The position numbers were made by a program, and so were the translations under genes. From Silurus meridionalis (Eukaryota > Chordata > Actinopteri > Siluriformes > Siluridae), in contig NC_060901.1 of NCBI RefSeq assembly GCF_014805685.1, positions 19,133,405-19,197,404 on the forward strand: 64,000 bases of DNA, written 5' to 3'. The stretch's first letter is position 1. Every line of letters begins with the position of its first letter. The notes under the pieces were generated by a model. The model ran no database searches. It was not told the origin of the DNA and worked only from the letters and a program-made list of their open reading frames with translations. Positions 1-54,186 of the stretch are shown one piece after another.

Positions 1-41242
<41,242 letters not shown>

Positions 41243-41294
41243 GGCGGTAATGTTGATTGGAGCTGTTATTCAGGGCTGGGATGGAAAGAGAAAC
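41243..41294 (-). other. syn3: syn3 5' leader with a splice-acceptor-like sequence
   Basis: Just upstream of the syn3 ATG, the minus strand reads a pyrimidine tract ending in CCATCCCAG (AG at 41276-41277), then 33 bases to the ATG. This resembles a 3' splice site and suggests a non-coding 5' exon further right, so the promoter may lie several kb away. This is inferred from sequence only; transcription could instead start close to the ATG. Confidence 0.4.
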
Positions 41295-41832
41295 GAGAGG
41301 GAAAACTGTCAGGGATAAGAAATGAGCATTCAAGCATAATTCATGGACATAATCAACCAACATACTTTATGCTTGTTCAAATTGTGTATGTAATTATCTT
41401 TAATCGTCGCTTTATAGTGGACTGCCACACCCCTTTTCCCCAGACATCCTGCTCTGATTGGCCACTGAATTTCCCCCCGTAATCATAGGCTTAATTTGAA
41501 CTTGTGATGATATGTGACGTATCTGGCATATACGTGCGACAGTATTTGAGTCTCTGAAACGCAATTACATTTATGGATAACTTCCAGTCAAGTTTACCAG
41601 CAATATGGTAACGACCACACGGAAAAAAAGTCACTTAATAAAACGCTCACAGCGCTGCGGCTGCGAAGGCGTCCAGAACAGCGCTCCGGTAACGACGATT
41701 GCATTAGCAGCCGTTTAGAAGAAAAAGCAGCGTACGGATCATTAGGTTCGCATCTTTTCGACAGAATGAGGAGCAGCAGCGTTCTTCAGATCCTGTTTTG
41801 AGTAGGGCTTTACAAAAACAGAGGAGGGAGAT

Positions 41833-41881
<49 letters not shown>

Positions 41882-43542
41882 AGGAGAGAGAGAAAGAGGA
41901 AAAAGGTGTGAATATGGATGTAATAATGGGTTGAATAAGACTGAAAGCTGGGGAGCTGCAGGAGGTGCGAGATGAAGATTTTTACAGAAAGGCAGGGGAT
42001 AATGCTAATGCTAATTGATGCAGCGCAGCTTTTGCGTCACGGTTGATGAGAACGGATCGTCGTGTTTCGTATGAGCGGTGAATAGATGTCCCAAGACACC
42101 AGTGTAAAAGCCTATAAAGTGATAGAGGTCGACCGATTAATCGGTTTTGATTGCTGTAACAAAAATCCATGCTGATAGTTTTTCCAGATTCCGGTCCGCT
42201 GTCATTACGAGAGCAGCCTCTAGAGGTAAATCGCTGACAGCTGAGACTGCTCGCTGCACAGAGAGGAGTGCTTTATTATATTTATAATTGATTAGTTATA
42301 TAATTCTATTTATTAATTACTTTAATCTTATTTATAACAGTAGATTAATCGTTCATCGGCAAATAGGAGCTGACCGAGCTATCGATATCGGTAAAATCCA
42401 CTCCGGGTTCATGTAGCTATCCGATCAGCCAATCACGTTGCAGCAGCACAACGGATACAATCCTAATGATGCGGTTCAAAAGCTTCGGTCTCAACATTGA
42501 CATCAAACTTCAAAATTGGGAAAAATGGCCAGGTTTTCACACACAACATTCTCTAGGGTTTTACCCAGAATGTTGAAAAAAACAAAAAACATCCCAATAG
42601 TGAGAGTTCTGAAGCTGAAAATAACAAAGAGTGAAAGAAATCTATAGTAACTCATATAATCACTCTTTACAACCATGATGAAACCATTCCCCAGTCTTGA
42701 TCTGTCCAGTTTTAGTGAACCTGAGCCTCAGATCCGTGTCTTTGGTGGAACCTGGTGTGATCTTCGGCTCTTGTAGCTCATCCACCTCAAAATATAACAT
42801 GTTTACTCTGGAGTACAAAACCAGAGCTGGTCATTCCTCATTGACCTCCACCACAGAACCACAGAACTCTCACTCACTCACAATGTCGTTTGCACCATCC
42901 ATCCCTAGAGATCGCAGCGTGTAAAAATCGCAGGAGACGAGCGGATTTCTGAAACAATGGCACCCAGGACATGCGAAATCACATAAATCGCACTTTTCCT
43001 CATTCTGGTGTTTAATATGAACATGAACTGAAGCTCTTGACTAGGATCTGCATGATTTGACGATTTGTGGAACCACCACGTAACTGGCCAATTGGATCGC
43101 AGTCGTACCTCCAACACACTACGTCTCCTGCAGTCCTATATTTAACACCTCCTCGTTCAAGCCGGAGTGAAAAAAATAGAGACGACATGCTGCGTTTGTA
43201 GCAACCGGCGTGGTTGATACGCTAACGGCCTCTGTCTTTCGCGCCTTTGCTCCTGATGTGTTTCATTCGACAGTATGGAGAGAACAAGCCAGAAATGAGC
43301 TATGAAGAACTCCAAGAAGAACATCTCCAGCGTGTTTTTCACATTCTGACTAAAACACGTCTGACAGCTACAATGAGCACTCCAGAGCACAGTATGAGAC
43401 GCTGAAGCAATACCAACAATTAACCATGAGAACAAGGAGAATCTCGGTGTCTCATGCATCTGTTTGTGAAAGCGGTTATTAAAATTATCATCAGTTACGA
43501 AACAGGATTGAAAACTGAAGCTGGTGTACAAGTAACCAGGCG

Positions 43543-43605
<63 letters not shown>

Positions 43606-43904
43606 TGCAGAATAAGGGCATTAACATGCTGAGTAAGAGTCATGGATAGGTGGTCTGGCTCACACCCAGCCACTGCAGGTGCATTCCAACGAGAGAGAGA
43701 ACTGAAGCCGGGTAGCGACAGCACGTCAAGCCTTTATAACACGTTCATGAGCGCTGCAACGGTCCAATCAAAGTCTGTTCCCACCATCTTAGACTATAGA
43801 ACATCTCTGTTAGTATTTAGTAGCCCACTCCATGAAGATACATTTTCCATGGGAAGGAGGGGAAACTATTGAGCGTCCTGCTATAAAGATTGGACCTCGA
43901 CCCT

Positions 43905-44102
43905 AAAACTTTCTTTCGGCTTCTCCGGTTAGGGGTCGCCACAGCAGACCATCCGCATGTTTGATTTGGCACGTTTTTACGCTGGATGCCCTTCCCAGGC
44001 TTGTGCAACCCTAATTGCTGGGGTTGGTTCCCTGACCGGGGATCGAACCAGGGCCGCAGCGGTGAGAGTGCTGCATCCTAACCACTAGACCACCAGGGAC
44101 CT
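43905..44102 (-). mobile_element. tRNA-Glu-derived SINE
   Basis: On the minus strand the head reads TCCCTGGTGGTCTAGTGGTT, with CTCTCACCG in the anticodon-loop position and a B box GGTTCGATCCCCGG, closely matching tRNA-Glu. It continues into GGGCATCCAGCGTAAAAACG and GGCGACCCCTAACCGGAGAA, a body seen in teleost tRNA-SINEs. Not a functional tRNA gene: the head is mutated and fused to the SINE body. Confidence 0.75.
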
Positions 44103-44654
44103 CGACCCTATTGGAAGGAATTGGATCAGGCAGCCCAGACCTCCTGACCTCACCTTCATCGGTACCTGATTTACACTAACAGCGTTCCGGAAAATTTGCT
44201 AGTGGTGTACATCATTTTCTGTTGGCTAAACCATTTCTCAAGCTCGATCTGAGAGTCCCGAGAGTCGCGTGAACCAACCCCCGACCTTTTAGCGCCACGT
44301 TTTTCTGGCCTTTGAGGTGTGACGGATAAACACAACAAAATTAAATGATATGAGCATAAACACTGGTAATTTCTAAATCTAATAATAAACGTGAATCCAC
44401 TGTGGTGTTTTTTTGGTCATTTTGCTCGCTTGGTGGTTTGAATTTAGCGGTAATGTATTATGTGTTAGCGGCCGGAGCCCCTTTAAGAAGGTACTGGATG
44501 GAGGTAAGTCATGTGACCAAGGCATCATGACCTGCATCAAGAGTGAGTCAAAAACAGATGTGGAGGAGAGAATCTGGTCATTTTCCGAAATAAAACCGTT
44601 GAGAATCAGATAATAAATAAAATAGAAATAATGTAAGTTATGCATTCCTTCTGT

Positions 44655-44718
44655 GCGACCAACTGACCCACGGACCGGTGCCTGTCCGTGACCCGGGGGT
44701 TGGGAACCACTGGTGTAG
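44655..44718 (-). mobile_element. hAT-type transposon terminal fragment
   Basis: The minus strand reads CAGTGGTTCCCAACCCCCGG then CACCGGTCCGTGGGTCAG, the start typical of a common vertebrate hAT MITE family. The rest is missing. Confidence 0.55.
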
Positions 44719-45400
44719 AATACAGATTAACATGGCAGAGGCAGAGCTGCGTCTTCCTGCACAGACAACATTAAAAGAACGCCTGGGTTTTAAGACATTT
44801 AAAGTGCACATTTGGCAATTTTGTGCACGCACCCAGTGGCAACCTGCAGGATCCATTTTTCATTTCTACATCTCAAAACAACATCCGGTATCCACACATC
44901 CTTTAAACTATTATTCAACAATCAATGGCTTTATGGCTTGATAACAATATTTCCACTTGCACAAGCAACTGAATCCAGTGTTCACTCTTAAATAAAGTGC
45001 TCCTCAATCCTCTGGATAACAACATCAACATGGAAATGTTTAATAACGAAGGATCTGTTGAAGTGTGGTACGGGAGCCATGTTGGTTTGGGATTCCTTCA
45101 CTTTCTGGTAGAAATCTGCATTACGCTTCTTCCTCCATGTGTGACTGTGGGGGGGAAAGTACGCAAGTTGTATTAGAGAAAAAATGGCCCATTTGGACCT
45201 TCTTTCACTGGTCCTTGTGTGTTTGTTGAAGCGAAAGGAACGTGTGCGTCTCAAAGACTCCACACTTTTTTACAGACGCTGTATACTTCTAATCAACACT
45301 TAATTATTCAAACTGAAAACCCGATTTTATTTCGGGGACACGAGACACGACTTCCGAAAGTGTTAATCGGGGTGTTTTAACACGAGTACTATGTGTGTGT

Positions 45401-45433
<33 letters not shown>

Positions 45434-45589
45434 AGAAGTGAATACTTGTTCCCTCAGTCATTTTCACATCGCTCTGAACCCGGAGGTGACGGCAGCAGCG
45501 AGTTGCAACAGCGTGATTGAACTCAGGCTGTGTTTTAAATCACATTTTGATGTCCTATTTGAAGAAATCCTTCTTAAATAACGTCATGT

Positions 45590-46060
45590 CCTTCACCAAA
45601 AGTTTGCGGACAAGTGTGTGCTTTTTGAGCATCGTGTTTCACGTCACACGTCTTCCCACCACTCTTTTGAGAAGATGCTTCACTAGATTTTGGAGTATGC
45701 ACGTGGACGCTTGTGTTCATCAGCCACGAGGATGTTAATAAAGACAGGAAGGTGAGAAGGTGAGGAGGTCTGGGGTGCAGTCAGCGTTCGCGTTCATCGA
45801 TGAAGGTCTTAAGCAGGGTTGAGATCAGAGCTTTTGGAGATCTTTCTGTTCAAAATGTGTAAACCAGAGAGCTTCATGAAGCTAGGCTTTGTGCGCACAA
45901 TGCGCCATGATGGAACGGGTTTTTTTGTTCGAGTGAACGCAAAATTGAGTTACGACGCATCCGTCGAACAATTGTACGGTTTTGTGGTAACAGTTTGGAG
46001 AAGAACCACAAATGGCAGGAAAGTTCAGGTGTCCCGATACTTTTGAAGATAAAGTGTATA
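45590..46060 (-). mobile_element. degenerate Tc1-derived repeat copy
   Basis: Inverted order: CACCAAAAGTTTGCGGACAA, AAGATGCTTCACTAGATTTT, a GATGGAACGGG segment, then AGGTGTCCCGATACTTTTG. Confidence 0.6.
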
Positions 46061-46121
46061 TTAGACATCACAGTCCACGAGTGAAGACTCAAGTGCTTAG
46101 CTGCCACTGACTGATTCATGC

Positions 46122-46176
<55 letters not shown>

Positions 46177-46444
46177 GCTCACACTTTCTCCCAGTTCAGT
46201 CATATTTTGAGAACAAATCCACAGAAGGTAACGAAATTCTAAATAAAAACACTCGGAGCATTAACAGGTACCAAAGAACATCTCACACACACATCTAACA
46301 CATACACACACACGCACATACATCTCACACACACGTACCCGAATCCAACAAAATAACGAAACGATATTGGTGGTGATAAAGTGGAGAGAAAACGGAGTGT
46401 ATCTGGAAACAGGAAGTAACACGACTCCCCCACACGTATGACTG

Positions 46445-46482
<38 letters not shown>

Positions 46483-46939
46483 TGAGAGAGAGAAAAACTC
46501 ATAGTAAACATGGTTTGTTTGCAGGACAATGCGTCACCAACGTAAATGAATTGATATCAGTCTTTTGAGTCTCCAGCTGCTCCTGACTGACTTAAAATGG
46601 ACACCTGACCATCATGCTCACACAGCATGTTCCTCCTCAAACATCAAGCCAATGCTCCTGTACACAAACGCCAGCTCGTGAAGACACGGTTTATGGTGAG
46701 GAGGTTGTCCTGACCATCTTTGGGATGAACTGGTACACCAACATCAGCATCTGATGCTATTGGAGCCAAAAGATAAAACCTGGTTTAAGGCCTTGTGAGA
46801 GATCGTCTGTGTCCGCAAACTTTTGGCCCTACATCATGGATTTTATATAGTGTTTTTTTTTGCATTTTTAGACACACACGTTCTTCTCACCCTCAAACCA
46901 ACGTTTGGAGCACGCTTTGAGCTTTGATTCTTTTAGCCG

Positions 46940-47590
46940 AGTGATGAGAAAACATCTCTGCTCTTCTGGGAAGATGTTCCACAAGATTTTGTGGAGATTT
47001 GTGCTCATTTATCTACAAGGGTGATAGAAAAGTCGGGTTCCAGGGGTGCAGTCTGCGTGAAAAAATTAAGATCTTCCTCTCCAACCCACATCTTTATTGA
47101 GCTCACATGCTGAAACTCTCGTAGATCAAGTGAATGGGAACATTTCATGCTAGCGCCTCCAAAAGACGTCCTCTACAACTTGGAGGAACCGCATACGGCC
47201 GGAAACGTCAGGTAGAAAAACAACAGAGAACCCACAGGAACCCGGTGCAGACACGTGGTGAGGTCTGTATATTAAGCCACAATCATACATTAATATGAGC
47301 TCATATTCGATCCAGAACCCCTGGAGCTGTCTGACTGCAACACTCCCAGAGCTCTACAGCAGGCCACTCAAGATCTTCCTCTCCAAACCATGCAAAGCAG
47401 ATCTTCATGGAGCTCGCTTTGTGCACTGGGAAACATTTGCATTGCCACGATGGAACAGGTTCAGGTTCTTACGTTTGAGGGATACAATTGTGTGATTCCA
47501 ATTTTGAATTTTTTTCTTTGGTAGACACCAATTTGGAGAAGAACCAGGTACGTCAGGAACGTTCAGGTGTCCAAACACTTTCATATCGTG
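46940..47590 (-). mobile_element. degenerate Tc1-derived repeat copies
   Basis: CTCTTCTGGGAAGATGTTCC, AAGATTTTGTGGAGATTTG and AGGTGTCCAAACACTTTCAT. Repeated internal segments suggest two rearranged copies. Confidence 0.5.
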
Positions 47591-48991
47591 TAGAATTTTA
47601 ACACTCTAAATGACAGGTCAATATAAGGATTATGGTGGTGCACTGACGCATCACACTTCCAAAACTCAGATCCCACACTCACATTCTCTCTGTGTATCTG
47701 ATTCGGGTTTCCTCTGAGTTCTCAGGTTTCCTCCCAGAAAAAATTCCAATTGAATGGGTTGCCTATTCTCGATATATTTCCACTTCACGCATGCTGTTCC
47801 TGGGAACCGTTCGGAGTCCTTGACCAGGATGAAGCAGCTGAACGGTGAACCAATATTTATGCATGATGGTCACGTGATTGGTCAGTGATTCAGCTTCAAT
47901 GATTTCAATAGGAAAATCACTACTATGATGGAGATGCGCACGCTGGGTGCAGGCTGTACATTCCAATCCTCTAGGATCATGAAGCTGCCTGTGACTGTCT
48001 GCAACAATCGATCAATCAATCAATCGATATCGAAAGGAAATACTTGTGAATGCGGTGAATTTTTCGGCCTGTTAAACGAGTTGAACGAGCGCGTGCGCAA
48101 ACGAAAAAAAAAACGCACCGGTGTATTCCTTCCTTTCTCCATCAAGTGTGCACAGGATATTATATCATTCTGTATTTGTTGCCCTGGTCAACCTGAGGAT
48201 GAAACCCAAGGAGGGCGGGGGGAAATACCGCTTTATTGATTATTTGCACACACTGAATCCGTGATGCTCATCGTGCATTAAAATCGTCGTGCATTAATTA
48301 GATAAATAAAAAAACATTGCATGCACAGGATTAATTGCAAATGGCAATGAGGATGGGAACTGGGAGCGGTTTTCATCTGAGCTGCATCTCTTCCTATGAA
48401 GTGTAAGTGCAGAACACACGCGCGCACACACGCACACAGACACGCACGCACGCGCGCGCGCGCACATACTGCGGAACGCATTCATCTGGTTCATCATGCT
48501 GTTGCATTCAAACACATTCATATCCATATAATGATGGAGTTTTTACCTGTCACGCGTCCGGTCCGGGTTTATTCTTCTTCTTATTATTATTATTAATATT
48601 ATTAATGATAAGATAAATATTCTCGGTTGAGGAGGATGAGGAGGAGATTCCAAGCGTCACGACTCCCCGTGCACACAGCTTCCTCAATAGACAGCTTCCC
48701 AATGCATGCCGGGAAACGCGAGCACCTTCTGTCGCATCCAGTCCGCTTTTGGGGGCTCGAGGAGCGCGTTACGGGACCGACTGGTAGTGGTGGTGGGAGG
48801 GTGAGGCAGAGTCGTGGTCACGTGATGGGGGCTATTAATTTTTCATTAGGGCGGTCGCCGGAGGAAGGATATAGGGTTGAGGAGAGTGCGCTCAAAGCAC
48901 GCGCAATCAGAATGAATTACCTGTATGCGCGTGCATTCAATGTTAGTGCCCATCATCATCATCATCTCAGTTTGTTCAGTCCAATTCCACT

Positions 48992-49033
<42 letters not shown>

Positions 49034-49814
49034 ATTCTTTTCAGCCAGTTCACCTACTGGTAGATCATCAGGTCGGAAAACATAAGAGAACCTGGAAAGA
49101 ACCTGCGCAGAGACGAAACTCCACCTGGAACGACTTTCATTCCGTTGATGATCAATACGTAGGACGTAGGACTGACGCCTTTTCCATACGCCAGATGTGG
49201 TTCATCACCAAATCGTTCCAAACATCTGTCTTTGGATCTTTGGAATTTTTCCTTCCCTTCGCTTCAACTTCAACCCAAACCTGTTCGAATAAATTCCACA
49301 AAGCCAGCTCCATGAAGATCTGGGTTTTAGTAGAAGATCTTGAATGGCCTGTATAGAGATGGGATGAATTTTAATGATATGAAGGTAAAATCCCAAAAAA
49401 AAATCTAGTGTAACATCAACAAAAAAGCAGATGAAGATCACAAATAGTGGAGGAATCATTTATTTTTTGGATTATTCTCAATATAAAGCAACACTGCTAC
49501 ACAACAATGGAGACACATTTGAGCAAGATAATGGAGGAATCCACCCTCTGTCTGTAGTGACAACACAATTTGCTCAACTGCATTATTAATAAGCCCCAAG
49601 TGTACACAGGGGTTTAGTGCACAGCTGGATAGAAATCAGAACTAATCAATTTCCTGGCTGTGAATCGGGTCTTGTGTACCTCCGAGCTTTTTTCAGGAAA
49701 TTTCGCTCCATTTATTGGGAATTTGTGGTACAGAATTTATACATGACCGAAGACTGTACATGTGCTGGATCTGAACCTCTGACCTTCTGAAAAGCATCCA
49801 AAGATCACCAGAAT

Positions 49815-49855
<41 letters not shown>

Positions 49856-50134
49856 CCCCAATGGCTCCGCCCTCCAACCACACTGCTCCACTCCCACACC
49901 ATACAAATCTTGTAAGTGATAATAACGATTGGCAAATTGGCAGGTAAATAATTTTGCACTCTAGCGCCCCCACCGGCTGTTTTTTGCGCCTAGTTTGCCT
50001 ATGCGTAGAAGCGGTGCTGTATGGAGCACTTTTGGTAGGTGCTAGTATTATAACGAGGCACCTGAAAAACTAAAAGATTTAGATCAAAATTCAGAACAGC
50101 TTCTGATACGTAAAGGATCGTATTCTGACAAGCA

Positions 50135-51273
50135 CTAGTGCCTTCCTCTAGCGTTTTTGGAGCCCGTTCCTGCAGGTTTGGTGCTTTGTGAAGCTGAGCT
50201 CCTTGAGTTCATGCCTGCAGGTTTGGTGCTTTGTGCCTCAGAGCTTCTGGAGGTCTTACCTGCAGGTTTAGTACTTTGTGTAGCAGAGCTCTTGAAGCTC
50301 TTACCTTCAGGTTTGGTGCTTTGTGCCGCAGAGCTTCTGGAAGTCTTACTTTCTGGTTTAGCACTTAGTGTGGTAGAGCTTCTGGAAGTCTGACTCTCAG
50401 GGTTAGTACTTTGTATATCAAATCTGTTGAAGCTCTTACCTTCAGGTCTCATGCTTCGTACCTCAGGAGTACTCCAAGCTCTTGAATTAAATCTAGAAGC
50501 TCGTTTTGCTCTGGGATTGTCACTTCTAACTGATTTTGGATAATCAGGTTGGGCTGAAGTACCGGTAAAAGCAGAACCCGGACTAAATCCACTATTTGAT
50601 TTCGTGAAATTTGAACCGTGGTGTCTTGCGGTGGGCATTCGAACCGATGCCGGGGCTCTGACCTGAGCTACGAAGTTCTCTGCTGGACACAGAGGTCCAA
50701 ATCCTCCTTGTCGCTTTTGTGGCCTTGTTGGATTGCCAACGGTAAAATTCCTGGCTAAGAAAGGCCTATAGTAGGGAGAAAACGGAAACTGGCTCACGCG
50801 GTTTGGATGAGGGAAAAACGGAGAACGGAACCGAGAATTAGGGAAATGGAAAACTGGAGCCATCAGCGAGGCAGCGATCGGGGCAGAGGTCAAAGCGTTG
50901 TAATTGTAACGAAACTGTGGACTATAATATTTGTTCGAAAGTTGACTGGATTGAGACGGAGCACTGAAACGAGCCTGATTGATCAGGGAAGTGTGTAGTG
51001 GAGGACCAATTCGTGCTCCTGGTTCATACCGAATAAGGAACTCGGGGTACACCTGGGGCTTCTCAAACACAACAAATACAGATGGGTTGTTCATATTATT
51101 TACACAACTGTCATAATAGATGCCATTTTTCCCATCTTTTAGAGGAGGGTGACTATAACTGGGATTCCCGTTGGTATATTCTCCAACGCAGACCCGGCAC
51201 AGGAACATGCACCGAGTTCCAGATGTGTCGGTGAAGTCATGAGAAGATTTGGCATCTTTGGTGAAATAACTTC
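50135..51273 (-). CDS. parp12: gene A exon 12 (catalytic end plus long tail, stop)
   Basis: 1,139 nt. Encodes [14 protein letters not shown], the YYDSCVNN segment and [10 protein letters not shown], then about 296 residues rich in Ser, Arg, Pro, Phe, Tyr and Asn. The last ~80 residues are 15-residue repeats of the type [14 protein letters not shown]. Stop TAG at 50135-50137. Acceptor TTGCTGCAG. The tail has no counterpart in mammalian PARP12 and is probably disordered. Confidence 0.92.
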
Positions 51274-54107
51274 CTGCAGCAAACAAACCGTTAGACATTA
51301 TACTGTACTGTAGACATTTATTTGGCGTCACTAAATTTTCAACTCACCTTTACCATACGGTGTTGAAATACGTGCAGAAATCTTCCAGTCAATGTTCTGC
51401 TTGCAGATGGTATCCACGTGCTCGGACCGAGTGCCGTGGAAGAGACGTTTTTCATTCTCCTTGCCTTTATCTTTCTCCTTCATGACATTTACATACCTGT
51501 AGAAAATCCACATGACAGAAATCACACACACTCAACCTTCATTCCAATTCATTTATGCAGTTCTCCAAGCAGCCAATCATGTGGGAATATCATGGACTGG
51601 AAAAAAAGAGCTTCAGATCTGAAAAGATCTTTAATTGTCCACCTTTTCTACGTGGTCCTCAAGGTTCGATGTTCGGTATCTACGCTAAAATGCTTTTCTT
51701 CTCACCGCGTGATTACGAGAAACGCCCTTTTCTACAGTTTTCTACAGTCAGATGGAGATGTGGAACCAGGATTTCCTGAGCAATAATCGTATAATCTATA
51801 TACGGTTTGTTTTCCACACTATTCTGCGCAAACTGCTGCAATCTCGCGCCGTGTGTCAGAATCCCAGCAGGAGATCAATTTCTGAAACACTCAGGCAACC
51901 GTGCCACAGTTCAGAGCTTGACCTTGTATCTGCAGGATTTAATGCACCGCGGTGTTGCCACCTGCTTCGGATGCACAAATCGGACAGCAAGTGTATTAGC
52001 ACAGCGATGATGATCATGTGATCAAACAGTGTTTAGCAGGTCGCGTTTGGAAAACAAAGCGGGTTGTTTGTAGACTGCGAACCGTACCTTTGAAAAGCTT
52101 CCCATAAGTCCTTGTTCAGCACCTTCTCAATGCTCTTCACTTTAAACTCGGACATTGTCTCATAAAAGTGCTTGAGGACCTTCTTGTGTTCCTCAGAATG
52201 GCTGTTTAGGAGGATTCTCTGGAACGGAAAGTAAGTAGGTTTTAAAGTAATATTATTGTATATATTTCATTATTGTATTTGTATGCATTTGTATGCATTT
52301 TAGATTATAGAGTGCAGGACGTTTATGAGGACCAAGAAAATAGCTGAACATAAAATTTTGAAAAACATACATTGACAGATCCAATAATGAAAGGGGGGAT
52401 CAGGATGTTCATGGCAACCCGGAAGTTGGCACAAAGTCAAAAATGCACTTTCTAGGTTAAGAGTCCGTGAGCCTAATCAGGAGGTAGGGTCTTCGTTCCA
52501 GCAGGGTTGAACCAGTCCTAGGACAAATTTGGCGAGATACACGTGACCTTCTCTGCTCAATGATGATTGTGGACCTTCATGGTTAGGGGGGGTATAAGAT
52601 TCCAGCAGTATCTTTTTTTATATGCACTTAAATGAAAGCTGGTCACACCAAGTCCTTTTTTCTAAAAACACTGCCAAAGATCTCTTACCTCCAATCCAGC
52701 TGCAGTTGTATTGGCTTGACCCGGGTCACATGGAACAGCTTGGTGATCCTTGGATTCCATTTCCCTACGCAGATAACAAATACATATCATGTTAAACGTA
52801 TGGAAGACTAAATATGAACGGGTAAAGCTGATTTTTAGAAGATTTTCACCATAAAAAAAAAATGACCTTGCTATGATTTTTTGGACATCATCTGCTGAGA
52901 GGAACATGGGTCTCCTCCTTACTCGCATTGTGGTGTTCATTTCTTTGTTGTACTGCATCATATCTACATCAAGTGGGGGCATAAAAATCAGAATGATCCA
53001 AATCTCTTTCAGCACGATGAAGCGCAACCGAAAGTGGTGCTTCTGTGATATTCAGACGGTTCTAGTTTCCAGTCTAGACGTCCGTCTGTTTTTTTTTTCC
53101 CCAAAATCTAAAAGATGAAGATCATTGCAATAGAACATATTGCATCCTACCTTGCATATTGATCTCATAAGAGTGTCCGGCTGCAGCGAATTTAATAACA
53201 GAATGACAGTTCTCTTGGTATTTCCATTCCAGGTTCTCACTGGTGATGGAACTCATATCGTGCGATTTTTTCTAAAAAATCGAAAAAGAAAAAAAAAATT
53301 CACGATCAAAATAATACATGTATTAATAATAATTAATAATACGAGTAGCGCTACTGCTTACTGATGATCCGTACTGGACCCAGGTCCCATCTTCCTTCTC
53401 ACAGTACCAGATCCATGTTGTAGTGAGGGCGAAGCTGGGATCCAGAACTGCTGAAATGGTGGAGAGACGGCGAACCTCTAGACAACCTCGAGTCATTGTG
53501 TCGAAGTGTACGGGTACGATGCCGAGACTGGGAAAAAAACAAATCACGTGGAGGAGAATCACACCGAAATCGATGCAGTCTTGTCACAGATTCCTCCTGC
53601 CACATGGTGGCAGCACTGGGATTTGAACTAACAAGCTTCCAGTGAAAGATCTTCAGAGTACTGTTTGCTCTGATAGGAGGAAACCATGTAGCTAGAAATC
53701 GCTAAGTGAATAATGCATAATGTGCGTTTCACGACACCCCGTGTGAATGCGCACGTAGCCAAAAAAGATGCGATTTGAATATACACCTGTGCGTGTTAGC
53801 GGGATCGCAGAACGCTTTCTCTACTTCCTCATGATCAGGGAGAAGATCCCAACCTGGTCCGTTTCTCTCCTCCCATTTATAAGGCAAGAAGAAATGCGCA
53901 TCCTCGCACGTGCCTGTGCGGAGAAAACGCATGTTTTTAATAGAAACACGGTATACGGTACGTTTTAGTGATTGAAGAGAGGGAGGGGGAGGGGGGTGCA
54001 TGCGTACTTTCCACGTCGCAGGAATTTCGGAAGTGGAGAAGACAAATCCATTTCTCTGGAGAAAAAAACAGAAAAGAAGAAGAAACAACTGGTTTGTTTA
54101 GATTTTA

Positions 54108-54186
<79 letters not shown>

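Larger units (their letters stand above)
41295..50134. other. intergenic interval between syn3 and the PARP12-like genes
   Basis: No protein exon recognised. It holds a (GA)n tract (41,823-41,895), a repeat with GAGGTCGACCGATTAATCGG (about 42,123-42,405), (TG)n at 43,543-43,603, a SINE (43,905-44,102), a hAT-type end (44,655-44,718), Tc1-related remnants, (TG)n at 46,121-46,174 and 46,445-46,481, a CpG-rich stretch with an alternating CGCGCG run (48,415-48,470), and (CA)n at 48,996-49,030 and 49,816-49,854. Any upstream non-coding exon of syn3 would be expected here. Confidence 0.55.

Noticed and set aside
44030..44102. Possible tRNA-Glu gene on the minus strand
   Set aside because: The tRNA-like head is fused directly to a SINE body and carries changes in the stems; a SINE is the better explanation.
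48278..48616. Frames with alternating Ala/Arg/Cys across the CGCGCG/CACACG run
   Set aside because: Low-complexity composition effect; no homology visible.
50157..50393. Plus-strand leucine-rich repeat-like frame
   Set aside because: Antisense reading of the 45-bp repeats in the gene A tail.
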